The notes beneath the pieces are model-generated. The model searched no databases, had not been told where the DNA came from, and saw nothing but the letters and a program-made list of their open reading frames with translations. A stretch of DNA of 64,000 nt from Chloroflexota bacterium (lineage in GTDB: Bacteria > Chloroflexota > Dehalococcoidia > Bin125), in contig JAPOXK010000017.1 of the NCBI GenBank assembly GCA_026707145.1, forward strand, positions 1 through 64,000, in the 5' to 3' direction. Below are positions 9,570 to 18,164 of this stretch, piece by piece. The translations under genes and the position numbers were made by a program. Numbering within the stretch: position 1 is the first letter of the stretch; each line of letters opens with the position of its first letter.

Positions 9570-10520
9570 ATGAGCGTTCGCATCGGCCTCAACATCGTGA
9601 CCTACCCCTTCGCGTCCACCAAGGGCTTCTGGCGCTGGGTCGATCTTTGCGAAGAGAATGACATCGACTCTCTTTGGCAAACCGATCGCCTCGTTTCCAC
9701 GCTTCCCTTCCTCGAATCCATGACGACGATGGCCGCACTCGCTGGCGGCACCAAGCGTCTTAAATTCGGCATGAACGTCGTCGTCGTGACCTTCCGCGAC
9801 CCGCTCGTCCTTGCCAAGCAGTGCGCCACGATCGACTTCCTCAGCGACGGCCGCCTCCTCCCCGCCTTCGGCGTGGGCGGCCCCGTCGCTCCGGAGTGGG
9901 AAGCGACCGGCCGCACGACGCGCCAGCGCGGCGCCATCGCCAACGAAGCGTTGGAGATCATGGCTCGCCTTTGGGCCGAAGAGCGGGTGACCTACGAGGG
10001 CGCGCACTTCCAATACCGAAACGCCAGGATCGAACCCAAGCCGGTCCAGCAACCCTTGCCCCTCTGGATCGGCGGCATCAGCGAGGCCGCCATTCGCCGC
10101 ACTGCCCGGCTCGGCAACGGCTGGTTGGGCGGTCTACAGACGCCCGAAACGGCCGGCCAAGTCGTCGCCGCCATCAAGACCGCCGCCGCGGAAGAGGGCC
10201 GCGCCATCGACGAAGACCACTACGGCGCCAGCTTCCCCTTCTACTTCGGCCCCTGGGATGCCCCGGCCGTGCAGGACTCGCTGAGTCTCTATCGTCGTGA
10301 GGACATCTCCTGGGATCCGCCCGACTACTTCGCCGTCGGCGACGCCGGCGCCATCCTCGGCCGCATCCGCGCCTATATGGATCAAGGCATCTCCAAGTTC
10401 GTGATGCGCCCCCTCGGCGAGAGCGAGAGCGAGATCATGACGCAGACCCAGCGGCTCGTGGAAGAGGTCGTCCCACTCGTCCACGGCGCTCCCGCCGCCG
10501 CCGCCGACGCGAGAACGTAG
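9570..10520 (+). CDS. LLM-class (luciferase-like) flavin/F420 oxidoreductase
   Basis: A 316-aa protein starting at ATG 9570 with GGAGGA about 6 nt upstream. It opens MSVRIGLNIVTYPFASTKGF and carries luciferase-like family features: a D-S-L-W-Q-T-D segment near residue 32, F-G-M-N-V-V-V-V-T-F-R-D-P near 70, and G-R-L-L-P-A-F-G-V-G near 95. The C-terminal half has IEPKPVQQPLPLWIGG, typical of F420-dependent members. It likely uses reduced flavin or F420 to oxidise or reduce a small organic substrate. It sits after the orphan hydantoinase-B gene and converges with the ferredoxin oxidoreductase genes. Cofactor choice cannot be decided from the sequence. Confidence 0.8.
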   Translation: MSVRIGLNIVTYPFASTKGFWRWVDLCEENDIDSLWQTDRLVSTLPFLESMTTMAALAGGTKRLKFGMNVVVVTFRDPLVLAKQCATIDFLSDGRLLPAFGVGGPVAPEWEATGRTTRQRGAIANEALEIMARLWAEERVTYEGAHFQYRNARIEPKPVQQPLPLWIGGISEAAIRRTARLGNGWLGGLQTPETAGQVVAAIKTAAAEEGRAIDEDHYGASFPFYFGPWDAPAVQDSLSLYRREDISWDPPDYFAVGDAGAILGRIRAYMDQGISKFVMRPLGESESEIMTQTQRLVEEVVPLVHGAPAAAADART

Positions 10521-10571
10521 CCGCTCGCGCTTACTGAGAGGACGCTGGATTCGCGAAGAGGGTCGAAGCGG

Positions 10572-11618
10572 TTACTCGACCTGCCAGGTCGTGTCGCCGC
10601 GCAGCAGCGCGCGAATGTCGCCTTTCCCCTGCTGTGCGCTCGCCATCTCAATCTGTTCCTCAAGCAGCGCGTCGTAGGTGGGCTTCTCCACGTCGCGGAA
10701 CACGCCGACGGGCACCGGCATCTCGGGGTAGCTCATGCGTGCGAGCAGATGCGCGACTGACGGGTCCGTCCGCGATGCGTCGTGCACCAACGGCTCGGCA
10801 TCCGGTTCCTCTCGTAGGTCAACGCACTCCGCCGCCAGACCGTTGAGGCGAACCGCCATCTCCTGTTCGACCCCATAGCGCATCGGCTCGCCGTCCTTCA
10901 GGTACAGCATCCGCTGGAGGCGCACCGGCTTATCCGTGAACGCGCGGTAGGCGCCGTCGTTGAAGATGTTGCAGTTCTGATAGACCTCCACGAATGATCC
11001 GCCCCGGTGCCGCGCCGCCCGCTCCAGCGTCTCGATCAGATGCGGCGGGTCCGTGTCGAACGACCGCGCCACAAACGTCGCCTCCGCCGCCAGCGCCACG
11101 CTGATCGGGTTGATCGGCGCGTCGATCGACCCCATCGGCGATGATTTCGTCCGCTTTCCCAGCTCGGAGGTGGGCGAGTACTGCCCCTTCGTCAATCCAT
11201 AGATGCGGTTGTTGAAAAGGATGATGTTGATGTCGATATTGCGTCGCAGCGCGTGCAGGAAGTGATTCCCCCCAATGCTCAGCGCGTCGCCGTCGCCGGT
11301 GATCACCCAGAGCTGCAGATCGGGCCGCGCGACCTTGAGCCCCGTGGCCAGCGTCGGCGCCCGGCCGTGAATGCTGTGAAAGCCGTAGGTGTTCATGTAG
11401 TAAGGGAAGCGGCTGGCGCAGCCGATCCCGGAGACGAACACGAGCTTTTCGCGCGGCACCCCGAGGTTCGGCAACATTTTTTGGGTCTGGGCCAAGATGG
11501 AATAATCGCCGCAACCGGGGCACCAGCGCGGGTCTGCGGAGGATGCGAAGTCCTTGCGCGTCAACTTCGGTGCCGCTTGCTGTTCGGCGATTGGTTCAAC
11601 GACCACGAGATTCCTCAC
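10572..11618 (-). CDS. 2-oxoacid:ferredoxin oxidoreductase, beta subunit (copy 1)
   Basis: A 348-aa thiamine-diphosphate-binding subunit. The N-terminal WCPGCGDYS (Cys33, Cys36) and the later GIGCASRFPYY are cysteine motifs for the 4Fe-4S cluster. GDGDALSIGGNH is the TPP/Mg segment, and NNRIYGLTKGQYSPTS is a hallmark of KorB-type subunits. With the alpha subunit it oxidises a 2-oxoacid (2-oxoglutarate or pyruvate type) to the acyl-CoA, reducing ferredoxin, or runs in reverse. Its start overlaps the end of the alpha gene by 23 bp, indicating translational coupling. The C-terminal 60 residues are the usual extension of this subfamily. Confidence 0.88.
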   Translation of the reverse strand: MRNLVVVEPIAEQQAAPKLTRKDFASSADPRWCPGCGDYSILAQTQKMLPNLGVPREKLVFVSGIGCASRFPYYMNTYGFHSIHGRAPTLATGLKVARPDLQLWVITGDGDALSIGGNHFLHALRRNIDINIILFNNRIYGLTKGQYSPTSELGKRTKSSPMGSIDAPINPISVALAAEATFVARSFDTDPPHLIETLERAARHRGGSFVEVYQNCNIFNDGAYRAFTDKPVRLQRMLYLKDGEPMRYGVEQEMAVRLNGLAAECVDLREEPDAEPLVHDASRTDPSVAHLLARMSYPEMPVPVGVFRDVEKPTYDALLEEQIEMASAQQGKGDIRALLRGDTTWQVE

Positions 11619-13464
11619 TCAGTTGAATGATGCCCTCGGCGATCTCGACCGCCGTGAACGGCTTGCCCATCACCTTGTTGAGCCCATGCGCGTCGATCAG
11701 GTACTTGGCGCGGATCAGCAGCCGCAACTGGCCGCTGTTGTTCTCGGGAATGAGCACGCGCCGGAAGCGGCGCAGGACGGCGCCGAGGTTGTGAGGGAAT
11801 GGATTGAGGTAGCGCAAGTGTGCTGTCGACACGGGAACGCCTTCGGCGCGCGCTTGGTCGGCGGCGGAGAGGATCGCGCCGCGGGTGCTGCCCCAGCCCA
11901 GCACAAGCACGTCGCCTTCCTGTGGCCCCTCCACCTCGAGCGCGGGAACGTCCTGCGCGATCCGCTCGATCTTCTCCGCTCGGAGATCCACCATCCGCTG
12001 GTGGTTCAGCGGATCGTAGGAGACGTCGCCGCTGCCGTCCGCTTTCTCCAGCCCGCCTACCCGATGCTCCAGGCCGGGCGTGCCGGGCAGCGCATAGGGC
12101 CGCGCCAGCGTCTCGGAATCGCGGATGAAAGGAGCGAAGCCCTCGGGGTCGGTGTGATGCCGGATCACGATCGGGGCGATCTCGTCGATCGCCGGCACGA
12201 TCCACGGCTCCGACGTGTTCCCCAGGTAGGTGTCCGAAAGGAAAATGACTGGGGTCATGTACTTCTGTGCGATGCGGATCGCTTCGATCGCCAGGTAGAA
12301 GCAATCGCCTGGCGACGACGGCGCCACAATGCATACCGGGCTCTCGCTGTTACGGCCGAAGAAGGCCTGCAGCAGATCCCCCTGCTCCGTCTTGGTTGGC
12401 ATGCCGGTGCTGGGACCAGCCCGTTGGATATCCAGAATGACCAGCGGCAGTTCGGTCGAGACGGCGAGACCGACCGTCTCCGCCTTGAGGGCGAGCCCCG
12501 GCCCGCTCGTGCCGGTCAAACCCAGCGCCCCGCCGAAGGCGGCGCCTAAGGCCACGCCCGCTGCGGCGATCTCGTCCTCCGCCTGCACCGTCTTCACGCC
12601 GAAGTTGCGGTAGCTCGCAAGCAGCTCCAGGATCTCGCTGGCCGGCGTGATCGGGTAGCTGGCGTACACCACCGACTGTCCGGACAGGTGCGCGGCCGCC
12701 ACGATGCCCAAGCTCGTGGCTTGGTTGCCGGTAATGTTGCGGTACTCGCCCGGCGGCAGTTTGGCTGGTCCCACTCGGACGCTGGCATCCGCCAACTCCG
12801 CCGTCTCGCCGTAGTTGTAGCCCGCGCGTAGCGCGCTCTGGTTGGCTTGGACGATCGCCGGGTTCCTTTCGAATTTGACGGCAACCCACTGCAGAGTCGA
12901 CTCGAGATCGCGACCGTAGAGCCAGCACACCAAGCCCAACGCCGCCAAGTTTCGCGTGCGCTCCGCCTGCTGCACGCTTACGGGAAACTCGCGCGCCGCC
13001 TCCACCGCCAACTTCGTGAGCGGCACCGAGATGATCCGGTAATCGCTCAAGCTGCCGTCGCCGAGGGGGTTGGCGGCATAGCCGGCCTTCTTGAGGTTGG
13101 TCGTTGTGAAGGCTTCCTCATTGACGATGATCAACCCGCCCCGCGGCAGGTCGCCTAGATTCATCTTAAGCGCGGCCGGATTCATCGCGATTAGCGTGTC
13201 TGGCGCGTCGCCCGGGGTATGAATCCGTTGATTGGAAAAGCTAATCTGGAAAGCGCTGACGCCTGCCAGCGACCCGGCGGGCGCGCGGATCTCGGCGGGA
13301 AAGTCCGGCAGCGTGCTGAAATCGTTGCCGAACAGCGCGGTCGAGTCGGTGAAGCGATTCCCGGCGAGTTGCATGCCGTCGCCGGAGTCGCCGGCAAAGC
13401 GGATCGTGACGCGGTCACGCTCCCGGCCAGCGCGGTCGGTCTCGACCGTTAGCTTCACCATCAC
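11596..13464 (-). CDS. 2-oxoacid:ferredoxin oxidoreductase, alpha subunit with fused gamma domain (copy 1)
   Basis: A 622-aa subunit. Residues 1-190 form the gamma (POR/KOR) domain, recognisable from FAGDSGDGMQLAGNRFTDS near the start and an N-P-A-A-L motif. Residues 200-620 form the alpha pyrimidine-binding domain, with SYPITPASEILE, QAEDEIAAAGVALGA, TSGPGLALKAE and QRAGPSTGMPTKTEQGDL. The GPSTG-PTKTEQ segment is typical of 2-oxoglutarate- and 2-oxoacid-specific enzymes. It pairs with the overlapping beta gene downstream. A second, shorter alpha/beta pair occurs at 45985-48632. The start is ATG 13464; a second ATG follows directly. Pyruvate versus 2-oxoglutarate specificity is not settled. 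Confidence 0.88.
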   Translation of the reverse strand: MMVKLTVETDRAGRERDRVTIRFAGDSGDGMQLAGNRFTDSTALFGNDFSTLPDFPAEIRAPAGSLAGVSAFQISFSNQRIHTPGDAPDTLIAMNPAALKMNLGDLPRGGLIIVNEEAFTTTNLKKAGYAANPLGDGSLSDYRIISVPLTKLAVEAAREFPVSVQQAERTRNLAALGLVCWLYGRDLESTLQWVAVKFERNPAIVQANQSALRAGYNYGETAELADASVRVGPAKLPPGEYRNITGNQATSLGIVAAAHLSGQSVVYASYPITPASEILELLASYRNFGVKTVQAEDEIAAAGVALGAAFGGALGLTGTSGPGLALKAETVGLAVSTELPLVILDIQRAGPSTGMPTKTEQGDLLQAFFGRNSESPVCIVAPSSPGDCFYLAIEAIRIAQKYMTPVIFLSDTYLGNTSEPWIVPAIDEIAPIVIRHHTDPEGFAPFIRDSETLARPYALPGTPGLEHRVGGLEKADGSGDVSYDPLNHQRMVDLRAEKIERIAQDVPALEVEGPQEGDVLVLGWGSTRGAILSAADQARAEGVPVSTAHLRYLNPFPHNLGAVLRRFRRVLIPENNSGQLRLLIRAKYLIDAHGLNKVMGKPFTAVEIAEGIIQLSEESRGR

Positions 13465-13814
13465 TCGAAGCTTCCTTGGCGGTCCCTGCTGGAGCGGCAG
13501 ACCGCCACGAGTTCTGTCATCGGCGCTGCCGTCGCTCTTACGCCTCCAGGCGCATCGTAGCAGCGCCTCGGGGATGAAGCCCCCGCAAGTTACGCTCCGT
13601 TAACTCTGGCCCGACTCTTAACACTCTGGCCCGACTCTGCTCCGTCCCTCTAGGTCGAACGCCGCCCCGCCCCCGGGCGGTAGAATCCGACCGCTGTACG
13701 AAATGCAGAGGCAGACCGGAGGATCGGCCGGTGGAGAACGTGCTTCTCGTGGCGAAGCCGAGCGGGAAGTGCGGGGACGGATTGGACGAGAGCGTTGGAG
13801 AGCGTTGAGCGGCT
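13465..13814. other. Divergent intergenic region
   Basis: About 350 bases between the leftward oxidoreductase genes and the rightward SDR gene; promoters for both should lie here. TAGAAT at 13681-13686 is a possible -10 for the SDR direction, without a good -35 box. It also contains the short direct repeat listed separately. I see no RNA gene, and no DnaA-box cluster. Confidence 0.4.
13603..13638. repeat. Two-copy 20-bp tandem repeat
   Basis: ACTCTGGCCCGACTCT occurs at 13603-13618 and again at 13623-13638, a 20-bp period. It may be a regulatory site pair or a simple duplication. Confidence 0.7.
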
Positions 13815-14630
13815 ATGCGCGGGCGATTGACGGACAAGGTGGCCGTCGTGACCGGGGGCGCAAGCGGGATCGGCCGCGCCTGCGCCCTTCGCTTCGCTGC
13901 CGAGGGCGCCGCCATCCTCGTGGCCGATCGCGATGCGGCGCGCGGGGCTGCCGTCGCCGCGGAAGTGGAGGCTGTTGGGGAAGCCGCCTGCTTCGTGGAG
14001 ACCGACACGGCGTCCGAGCCGGCTTGCGAGGCGATGGCTGACGCCGCGGTCGAGCGCTTCGGCCGGATCGACGTGCTCGTCGCCGCCGCCGGGATCGCCC
14101 ATGGCGTCACGCGCCGCGGCGACCGCGCCAAACAGATCCGCGCCGCGACCGATTGGGAGGCGGGTGCCCTGATCACCAAGTCCCTGCGCTCTTGGGAGCG
14201 GGTGCTGGCCGTCAACCTGACCGGAGTGATGCTGAGCAACCGGGCGGTCGCACGTCGCATGATCGAAGGCGGCGCCCCCGGGTCGATTGTCAACCTGGGA
14301 TCGGCCGCCGGCTTTCTTCCCTTCCGGGGGATCGGCGACTACTGCGTCTCGAAAGCGGGGGTCTGGATGCTCACCAAGGTCCTTGCCGGTGAACTGGCTG
14401 CCCACCACATTCGCGTCAACGCGCTGGCGCCTGGCTTGGTCGAGACGCCGATGGCGGCGACCATCCTCGCGGACGCAACCGCCAGTGCGCAGATCCGCAA
14501 CATCACGCCCATGAACCGTTTTGCCCAACCTGAGGAGATCGCCGGCGCGGCGCTCTTCTTGGCGTCCGACGAATCCAGCTACGTTACGGGGGAAATACTC
14601 TCCGTCGACGGAGGGATGTTTACCGGCTAG
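13815..14630 (+). CDS. Short-chain dehydrogenase/reductase
   Basis: A 271-aa classical SDR. The nucleotide-binding T-G-G-A-S-G-I-G lies at residues 13-20, and the catalytic triad is Ser163 (L-G-S-A-A), Tyr176 and Lys180 (YCVSK). The acidic residue after beta-2 (V-A-D-R-D, about 37-40) suggests NAD(H) preference. The end, SSYVTGEILSVDGGMFTG, is the normal FabG-like C-terminus. It likely oxidises or reduces a hydroxyl/keto substrate; the specific one is unknown. The start is ATG 13815 with a weak ribosome site. It is 15 bp upstream of the M20 hydrolase gene and probably co-transcribed with it. Confidence 0.85.
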   Translation: MRGRLTDKVAVVTGGASGIGRACALRFAAEGAAILVADRDAARGAAVAAEVEAVGEAACFVETDTASEPACEAMADAAVERFGRIDVLVAAAGIAHGVTRRGDRAKQIRAATDWEAGALITKSLRSWERVLAVNLTGVMLSNRAVARRMIEGGAPGSIVNLGSAAGFLPFRGIGDYCVSKAGVWMLTKVLAGELAAHHIRVNALAPGLVETPMAATILADATASAQIRNITPMNRFAQPEEIAGAALFLASDESSYVTGEILSVDGGMFTG

Positions 14631-14645
14631 CGATCGAGGGAAACC

Positions 14646-15818
14646 ATGAGCGCCGCGAATACAGACACGATCCAGCGCACCATCCGCGCCCTTTCCGATG
14701 ATCTGCGGGTGCTGAGTCTCGATATCCATGCCCACCCCGAGCTCAACTTCGAGGAGCGCCACGCCCACGCCGCCCTGACCACGTTCCTGGAGGCGCGTGG
14801 CTTCATCGTGGAGCGGGGCGCCTACGGCATCGAGACGGCGTTCGTCGCGCGTTTCGGCAGCGGCAGTCCCACCATTGCCCTGCTCTGCGAGTACGACGCC
14901 CTTCCGGAGATCGGCCATGCCTGCGGCCATAACCTCATCGCCGCTTCCGGCGCGGCCGCCGGCATCGGAGTGAAAGAGGCCCTTCTCCCCGGCGCGGGCA
15001 CGCTGCTGGTTTTGGGAACGCCTGCGGAGGAAGGCGGCGGCGGCAAGATCATTCTGATCGACCGTGACGCGTTCGCGCAGGTCGATGTCGCGATGATGCT
15101 GCATCCTTCACCGGGCCATAACGCTTGGCCGGCCATCATGGCCCTGCACGAGCTGGAGGTGGAGTTTCACGGGAAGAACGCGCACGCAGCGGCCTATCCG
15201 TGGGAGGGAATCAACGCCCTTGACGCTTTCGTGCTCGCCTACAACGGTATCGCCGCGCTGCGGCAACAGCTTGAGCCCGATACGCGCGTGCACGGCATCG
15301 TGACCGACGGTGGCGCCAAGCCCAACATCATCCCCGACCACACCGCCGCCGACTTCTACCTTCGCGCGCGCGACAACACCAGGCTGGCTACGCTCAAGGA
15401 ACGTGTCCTCGCCTGCTTCACGGGCGCTGCGCAGTCGACCGGCTGTCGCTTGGAGCATCGCTGGGTCGGCCATCCCTACTACAACATGGCCACCAACGAT
15501 CCCCTCGCGGCGGCCTACGCCGATCACATGGACGACCTCGGCATCACCCTCCCTTCCAAGGGTGTCGGGCCGACGGCCGGCAGCACGGACATGGGCAACG
15601 TCAGCCACGTGGTGCCCTCGATCCACCCGATGTTCGCGATCGAGACCGCCGGCGGGAACCATACGCCCGAATTCACGGCGGCGGCTGCGACCCCGGAGGC
15701 GCATGAAGCGATGCTTACGGCCGCCACCGCGATGGCCCGGACCGCCCACGATCTCTTCACGGATCACACACGCCTCCAACGGGCGCGCTCCGCGTTCGAA
15801 GCGCAGGCGGGCGCGTAG
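14646..15818 (+). CDS. M20-family metallo-amidohydrolase (AbgB-like)
   Basis: A 390-aa zinc hydrolase resembling the aminobenzoyl-glutamate hydrolase and amidohydrolase branch of peptidase family M20. Visible metal and active-site motifs are LDIHAHPELNFEE near residue 25, CEYDALPEIGHACGHN near 80-95, GTPAEEGGGGK near 125, and H-P-S-P-G-H-N. The dimerisation domain covers about residues 170-290, and H-T-P-E-F-T is the C-terminal metal-ligand region. It should hydrolyse an amide bond in an N-acyl or p-aminobenzoyl amino acid. GAGGG precedes the ATG by 5 nt. With the neighbouring SDR and VOC genes it may form a catabolic set. Confidence 0.83.
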   Translation: MSAANTDTIQRTIRALSDDLRVLSLDIHAHPELNFEERHAHAALTTFLEARGFIVERGAYGIETAFVARFGSGSPTIALLCEYDALPEIGHACGHNLIAASGAAAGIGVKEALLPGAGTLLVLGTPAEEGGGGKIILIDRDAFAQVDVAMMLHPSPGHNAWPAIMALHELEVEFHGKNAHAAAYPWEGINALDAFVLAYNGIAALRQQLEPDTRVHGIVTDGGAKPNIIPDHTAADFYLRARDNTRLATLKERVLACFTGAAQSTGCRLEHRWVGHPYYNMATNDPLAAAYADHMDDLGITLPSKGVGPTAGSTDMGNVSHVVPSIHPMFAIETAGGNHTPEFTAAAATPEAHEAMLTAATAMARTAHDLFTDHTRLQRARSAFEAQAGA

Positions 15819-15860
15819 GCGGCACGGTTGGGGATGGATGCGCGAGCTGGCGAGCGCGGT

Positions 15861-16496
15861 ATGATGGCCTTCACCACCCCCGATCACCTCGTTTATGCCG
15901 TCCCTGACTTAGACGCGGCCGTTGCCTGGTTCGGCGAGCGCGCCGGTGTCATCCCGGTCCCAGGGGGACCGCACCCCGGCCGCGGGACACGGATGGCGCT
16001 GGTGGCCCTCGGGGAGCGAACGTACTTGGAGCTGATCGGGCCGGATCCGGAACAGCCGGCGCCGCAGCGACCCCGCTCGTTCGGAATAGACGGCTTGCGC
16101 GATCCGAAGCTCGCAACTTGGGCCGTCGGTGCCAACGATCTCGAAGGCCGTGCTGCCGCCGCGCGGGCCGATGGCTACGACCCCGGCGGCGTTGCCTCCT
16201 GGCGCCGCGACCGGCCAGACGGCGTCCACCTCGAATGGCGGATGACCGTGCTCCGCGATCCCCTCCCGAGTGCCGGCCTCGTTCCTTTCCTAATCGATTG
16301 GGGCAAGACGCCCCACCCGGCGGCGGTCGCGCCGGAGGGCTGCCGTCTCGTCGATTTACGGGGCGAGCACCCGCACTCCGGCCCGGTACGGGAGACCCTG
16401 CGCGCGCTGGGTGTCGAACTGCCAGTCAGCGATGGTCCAGCGCCGACCCTGATCGCGCAGCTCCGCACGCCCAACGGACGTCTGGAGCTGCGTTAG
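15861..16496 (+). CDS. VOC / glyoxalase-like domain protein
   Basis: A 211-aa protein with a vicinal-oxygen-chelate fold of the glyoxalase-like (PF13468-type) group: FTTPDHLVYAVPDLDAAVAW at the start, then GGPHPGRGTRMALVALG and Y-L-E-L-I-G-P-D. The C-terminal half carries W-R-M-T-V and F-L-I-D-W-G. Such proteins bind a metal and small hydrophobic substrates; the reaction is unknown. The start is set at ATG 15861, where similarity begins; ATG 15834 and TTG 15828 are in-frame alternatives. It follows the M20 gene closely and converges with the next hydrolase. Confidence 0.75.
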   Translation: MMAFTTPDHLVYAVPDLDAAVAWFGERAGVIPVPGGPHPGRGTRMALVALGERTYLELIGPDPEQPAPQRPRSFGIDGLRDPKLATWAVGANDLEGRAAAARADGYDPGGVASWRRDRPDGVHLEWRMTVLRDPLPSAGLVPFLIDWGKTPHPAAVAPEGCRLVDLRGEHPHSGPVRETLRALGVELPVSDGPAPTLIAQLRTPNGRLELR

Positions 16497-16527
16497 CCGC
16501 GCGGACCCGGCAACCGCCGTGCGCCCT

Positions 16528-17463
16528 TCAAGACAGCGCCGTTTTCACGGCGGCGCCGATCTCTGCAAGGCCGTCCTGCGCGAAGGATAAGCGGCCCTCA
16601 AGCGGATGCATGAAGCCGTGGATCGTCCCTGCGTAACGGCTCAGGGTCACGGGCACGCCATCTTCCCGCAGCCTCGCGGCGTAGGCTTCACCTTCGTCGC
16701 GGAGCACGTCGCATTCGGCCGTCATCACCAGCGCCGGGGGCAGCCCGCGCAGATGTTCGGCCCGCAGCGGCGAGGCATACGGCTCCTCGCCGGCCTGCGC
16801 ATTCGGAAGATAGTGGTCCCAGAACCAGCGCATATCCGCGGCTTCCAGCAGGTAGCCGCTGGCAAACTCTTGGTAAGAGCCCGTGTCGAAGCGATGGTCC
16901 GTGACGGGGTAGATCAGGATCTGGAAGGCGAGCGCCGGACCGCCGCGGTCCCGCGCCATCAGCGCCACGGCAGCGGTGAGATTGCCCCCGGCGCTGTCCC
17001 CGCCCACCGCGATTCGGGCGGGGTCGATAGCGAGCATGGCCGCGTTCTCGGCGACCCACCGCACGGCTGCGTAACAATCCTCCGCAGCGGCCGGGTACTT
17101 GTACTCGGGCGCCAGTCGGTAGCTCGGGAAGAAGACCTTGGCTCCCGTTGCGTTCGCCAGCGCCCGGCTGGCGGCCTGGTAGGTGTCCGCTGTCCCTACC
17201 ACCCAGCCGCCGCCGTGCAGATACACCAATGCTGGGAAGGGCCCCGTTCCCGCTGGCGTGTAGCTGCGCATCTCGATCGGACCATGGGGGCCGGGGATCA
17301 CCCGATCTTCCGTGGCGACCACTGATTCGGGACCGCCGGAGAACAAGGTGCAGATCGTGTACCAAGTTTCCCGTGCTTCGGCGGGGGTCATTTGGTTCCA
17401 GGACTTGCCGCCTGCGGCCGCCATCTCGTCGAGAAAGGTTTGGGTTTCAGGGTGGATGGTCAT
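16528..17463 (-). CDS. Alpha/beta hydrolase, hormone-sensitive lipase family
   Basis: A 311-aa esterase/lipase of the HSL (family IV) group. The oxyanion motif YLHGGGWVVG is near residue 80, and the nucleophile elbow GGDSAGGN is near 154-161. The acid lies in E-C-D-V-L-R-D-E-G, and the catalytic histidine in G-T-I-H-G-F-M-H. It likely hydrolyses short-chain esters or lactones in the cytoplasm. The ATG at 17463 is preceded by AAAGGAT, a usable ribosome site. It is transcribed leftward behind a DinB-like gene pointing the same way but 81 bp away. Confidence 0.87.
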   Translation of the reverse strand: MTIHPETQTFLDEMAAAGGKSWNQMTPAEARETWYTICTLFSGGPESVVATEDRVIPGPHGPIEMRSYTPAGTGPFPALVYLHGGGWVVGTADTYQAASRALANATGAKVFFPSYRLAPEYKYPAAAEDCYAAVRWVAENAAMLAIDPARIAVGGDSAGGNLTAAVALMARDRGGPALAFQILIYPVTDHRFDTGSYQEFASGYLLEAADMRWFWDHYLPNAQAGEEPYASPLRAEHLRGLPPALVMTAECDVLRDEGEAYAARLREDGVPVTLSRYAGTIHGFMHPLEGRLSFAQDGLAEIGAAVKTALS

Positions 17464-17544
17464 GCTCTGATCCTTTCGCGTGCCTGTGGCAGACGCTCAA
17501 TCCTCTTGCCGGGTGCTGAATCGCGTGTGCGAAACAACCGCGCG

Positions 17545-18009
17545 CTAGGAACGCTGAGCCAAGATCAGCGCGCGCGTGAGACTGATGTGTCCTAGGTGCT
17601 CGGCAGCATGGCGGATGGCGACGGCGAGGATCGTGTGCCCGGTCATGGGACCGAGGATCGGGTGCTCGTGCGTAGCGTCGAGCCGGGCATTGTCAACGCT
17701 ATCGAGCGCCTCATTCAGCCGAGCGTGCACCGTGTCCCAAGCTGCGCGCAGCGGGGCTGCCGAGTCGCCGCTGGCGCGGAACTCCTCCGCACGGTCGCGG
17801 TCGATGGATTGCCCGCAGAGGGTTTGCAGGAGGTGGCCTTGCGAGGCGCCGATCACGTGCGTGGCGATCACCAGGGCGCTGTTGCTGTCGGCCACGGGCG
17901 GCTTCCAGTTGAGCTCCTCGGCGCTGAGACCGTCCAGGGCGTCCAGCACGCTGTTGATGAGGGTGTCGAGCATCGCGAAAGCCGCCTCGACCTCGGACAG
18001 CTTGGCCAT
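17545..18009 (-). CDS. DinB-superfamily protein
   Basis: A 154-aa four-helix-bundle protein of the DinB/YfiT type. Three histidines placed as in metal-binding members are visible: A-T-H-V-I-G near residue 50, and HAAEHLGH near 135. The opening LSEVEAAFAMLDTLINSVLD is the long first helix. Members include thiol transferases and many proteins of unknown role. AAGGAG lies about 8 nt before the ATG at 18009. A second DinB-type gene occurs at 20755, not closely similar by eye. Confidence 0.75.
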   Translation of the reverse strand: MAKLSEVEAAFAMLDTLINSVLDALDGLSAEELNWKPPVADSNSALVIATHVIGASQGHLLQTLCGQSIDRDRAEEFRASGDSAAPLRAAWDTVHARLNEALDSVDNARLDATHEHPILGPMTGHTILAVAIRHAAEHLGHISLTRALILAQRS

Positions 18010-18105
18010 GGGACGAACTCCTTACTTTCGTAAGCGCTGCCGTGAGCGACGATGGGAATCGCGTGCAAGCTAGGCGCTCCGGCTGCGCCGGGGCAAGCGC
18101 TGAAC

Positions 18106-18139
18106 GAGAGGACGGGGGCCGGCCGGCCCCCGTCCTCTC
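18106..18139. terminator. 34-bp perfect palindrome
   Basis: GAGAGGACGGGGGCC, then GGCC, then the exact complement GGCCCCCGTCCTCTC. It lies 25 bp beyond the aquaporin stop and about 95 bp upstream of the DinB-type gene, both leftward. No T-run follows on either strand. A very stable hairpin here is best explained as a transcription terminator or RNA 3'-end stabiliser for the aquaporin message. Confidence 0.55.
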
Positions 18140-18164
18140 CCCCGAGCAGGAATGGTCGATCCGG

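Noticed and set aside
13465-13814. Replication origin in the skew-change region
   Set aside because: No DnaA-box-like 9-mers, no AT-rich unwinding element and no dnaA or dnaN nearby; only a two-copy 20-bp repeat.
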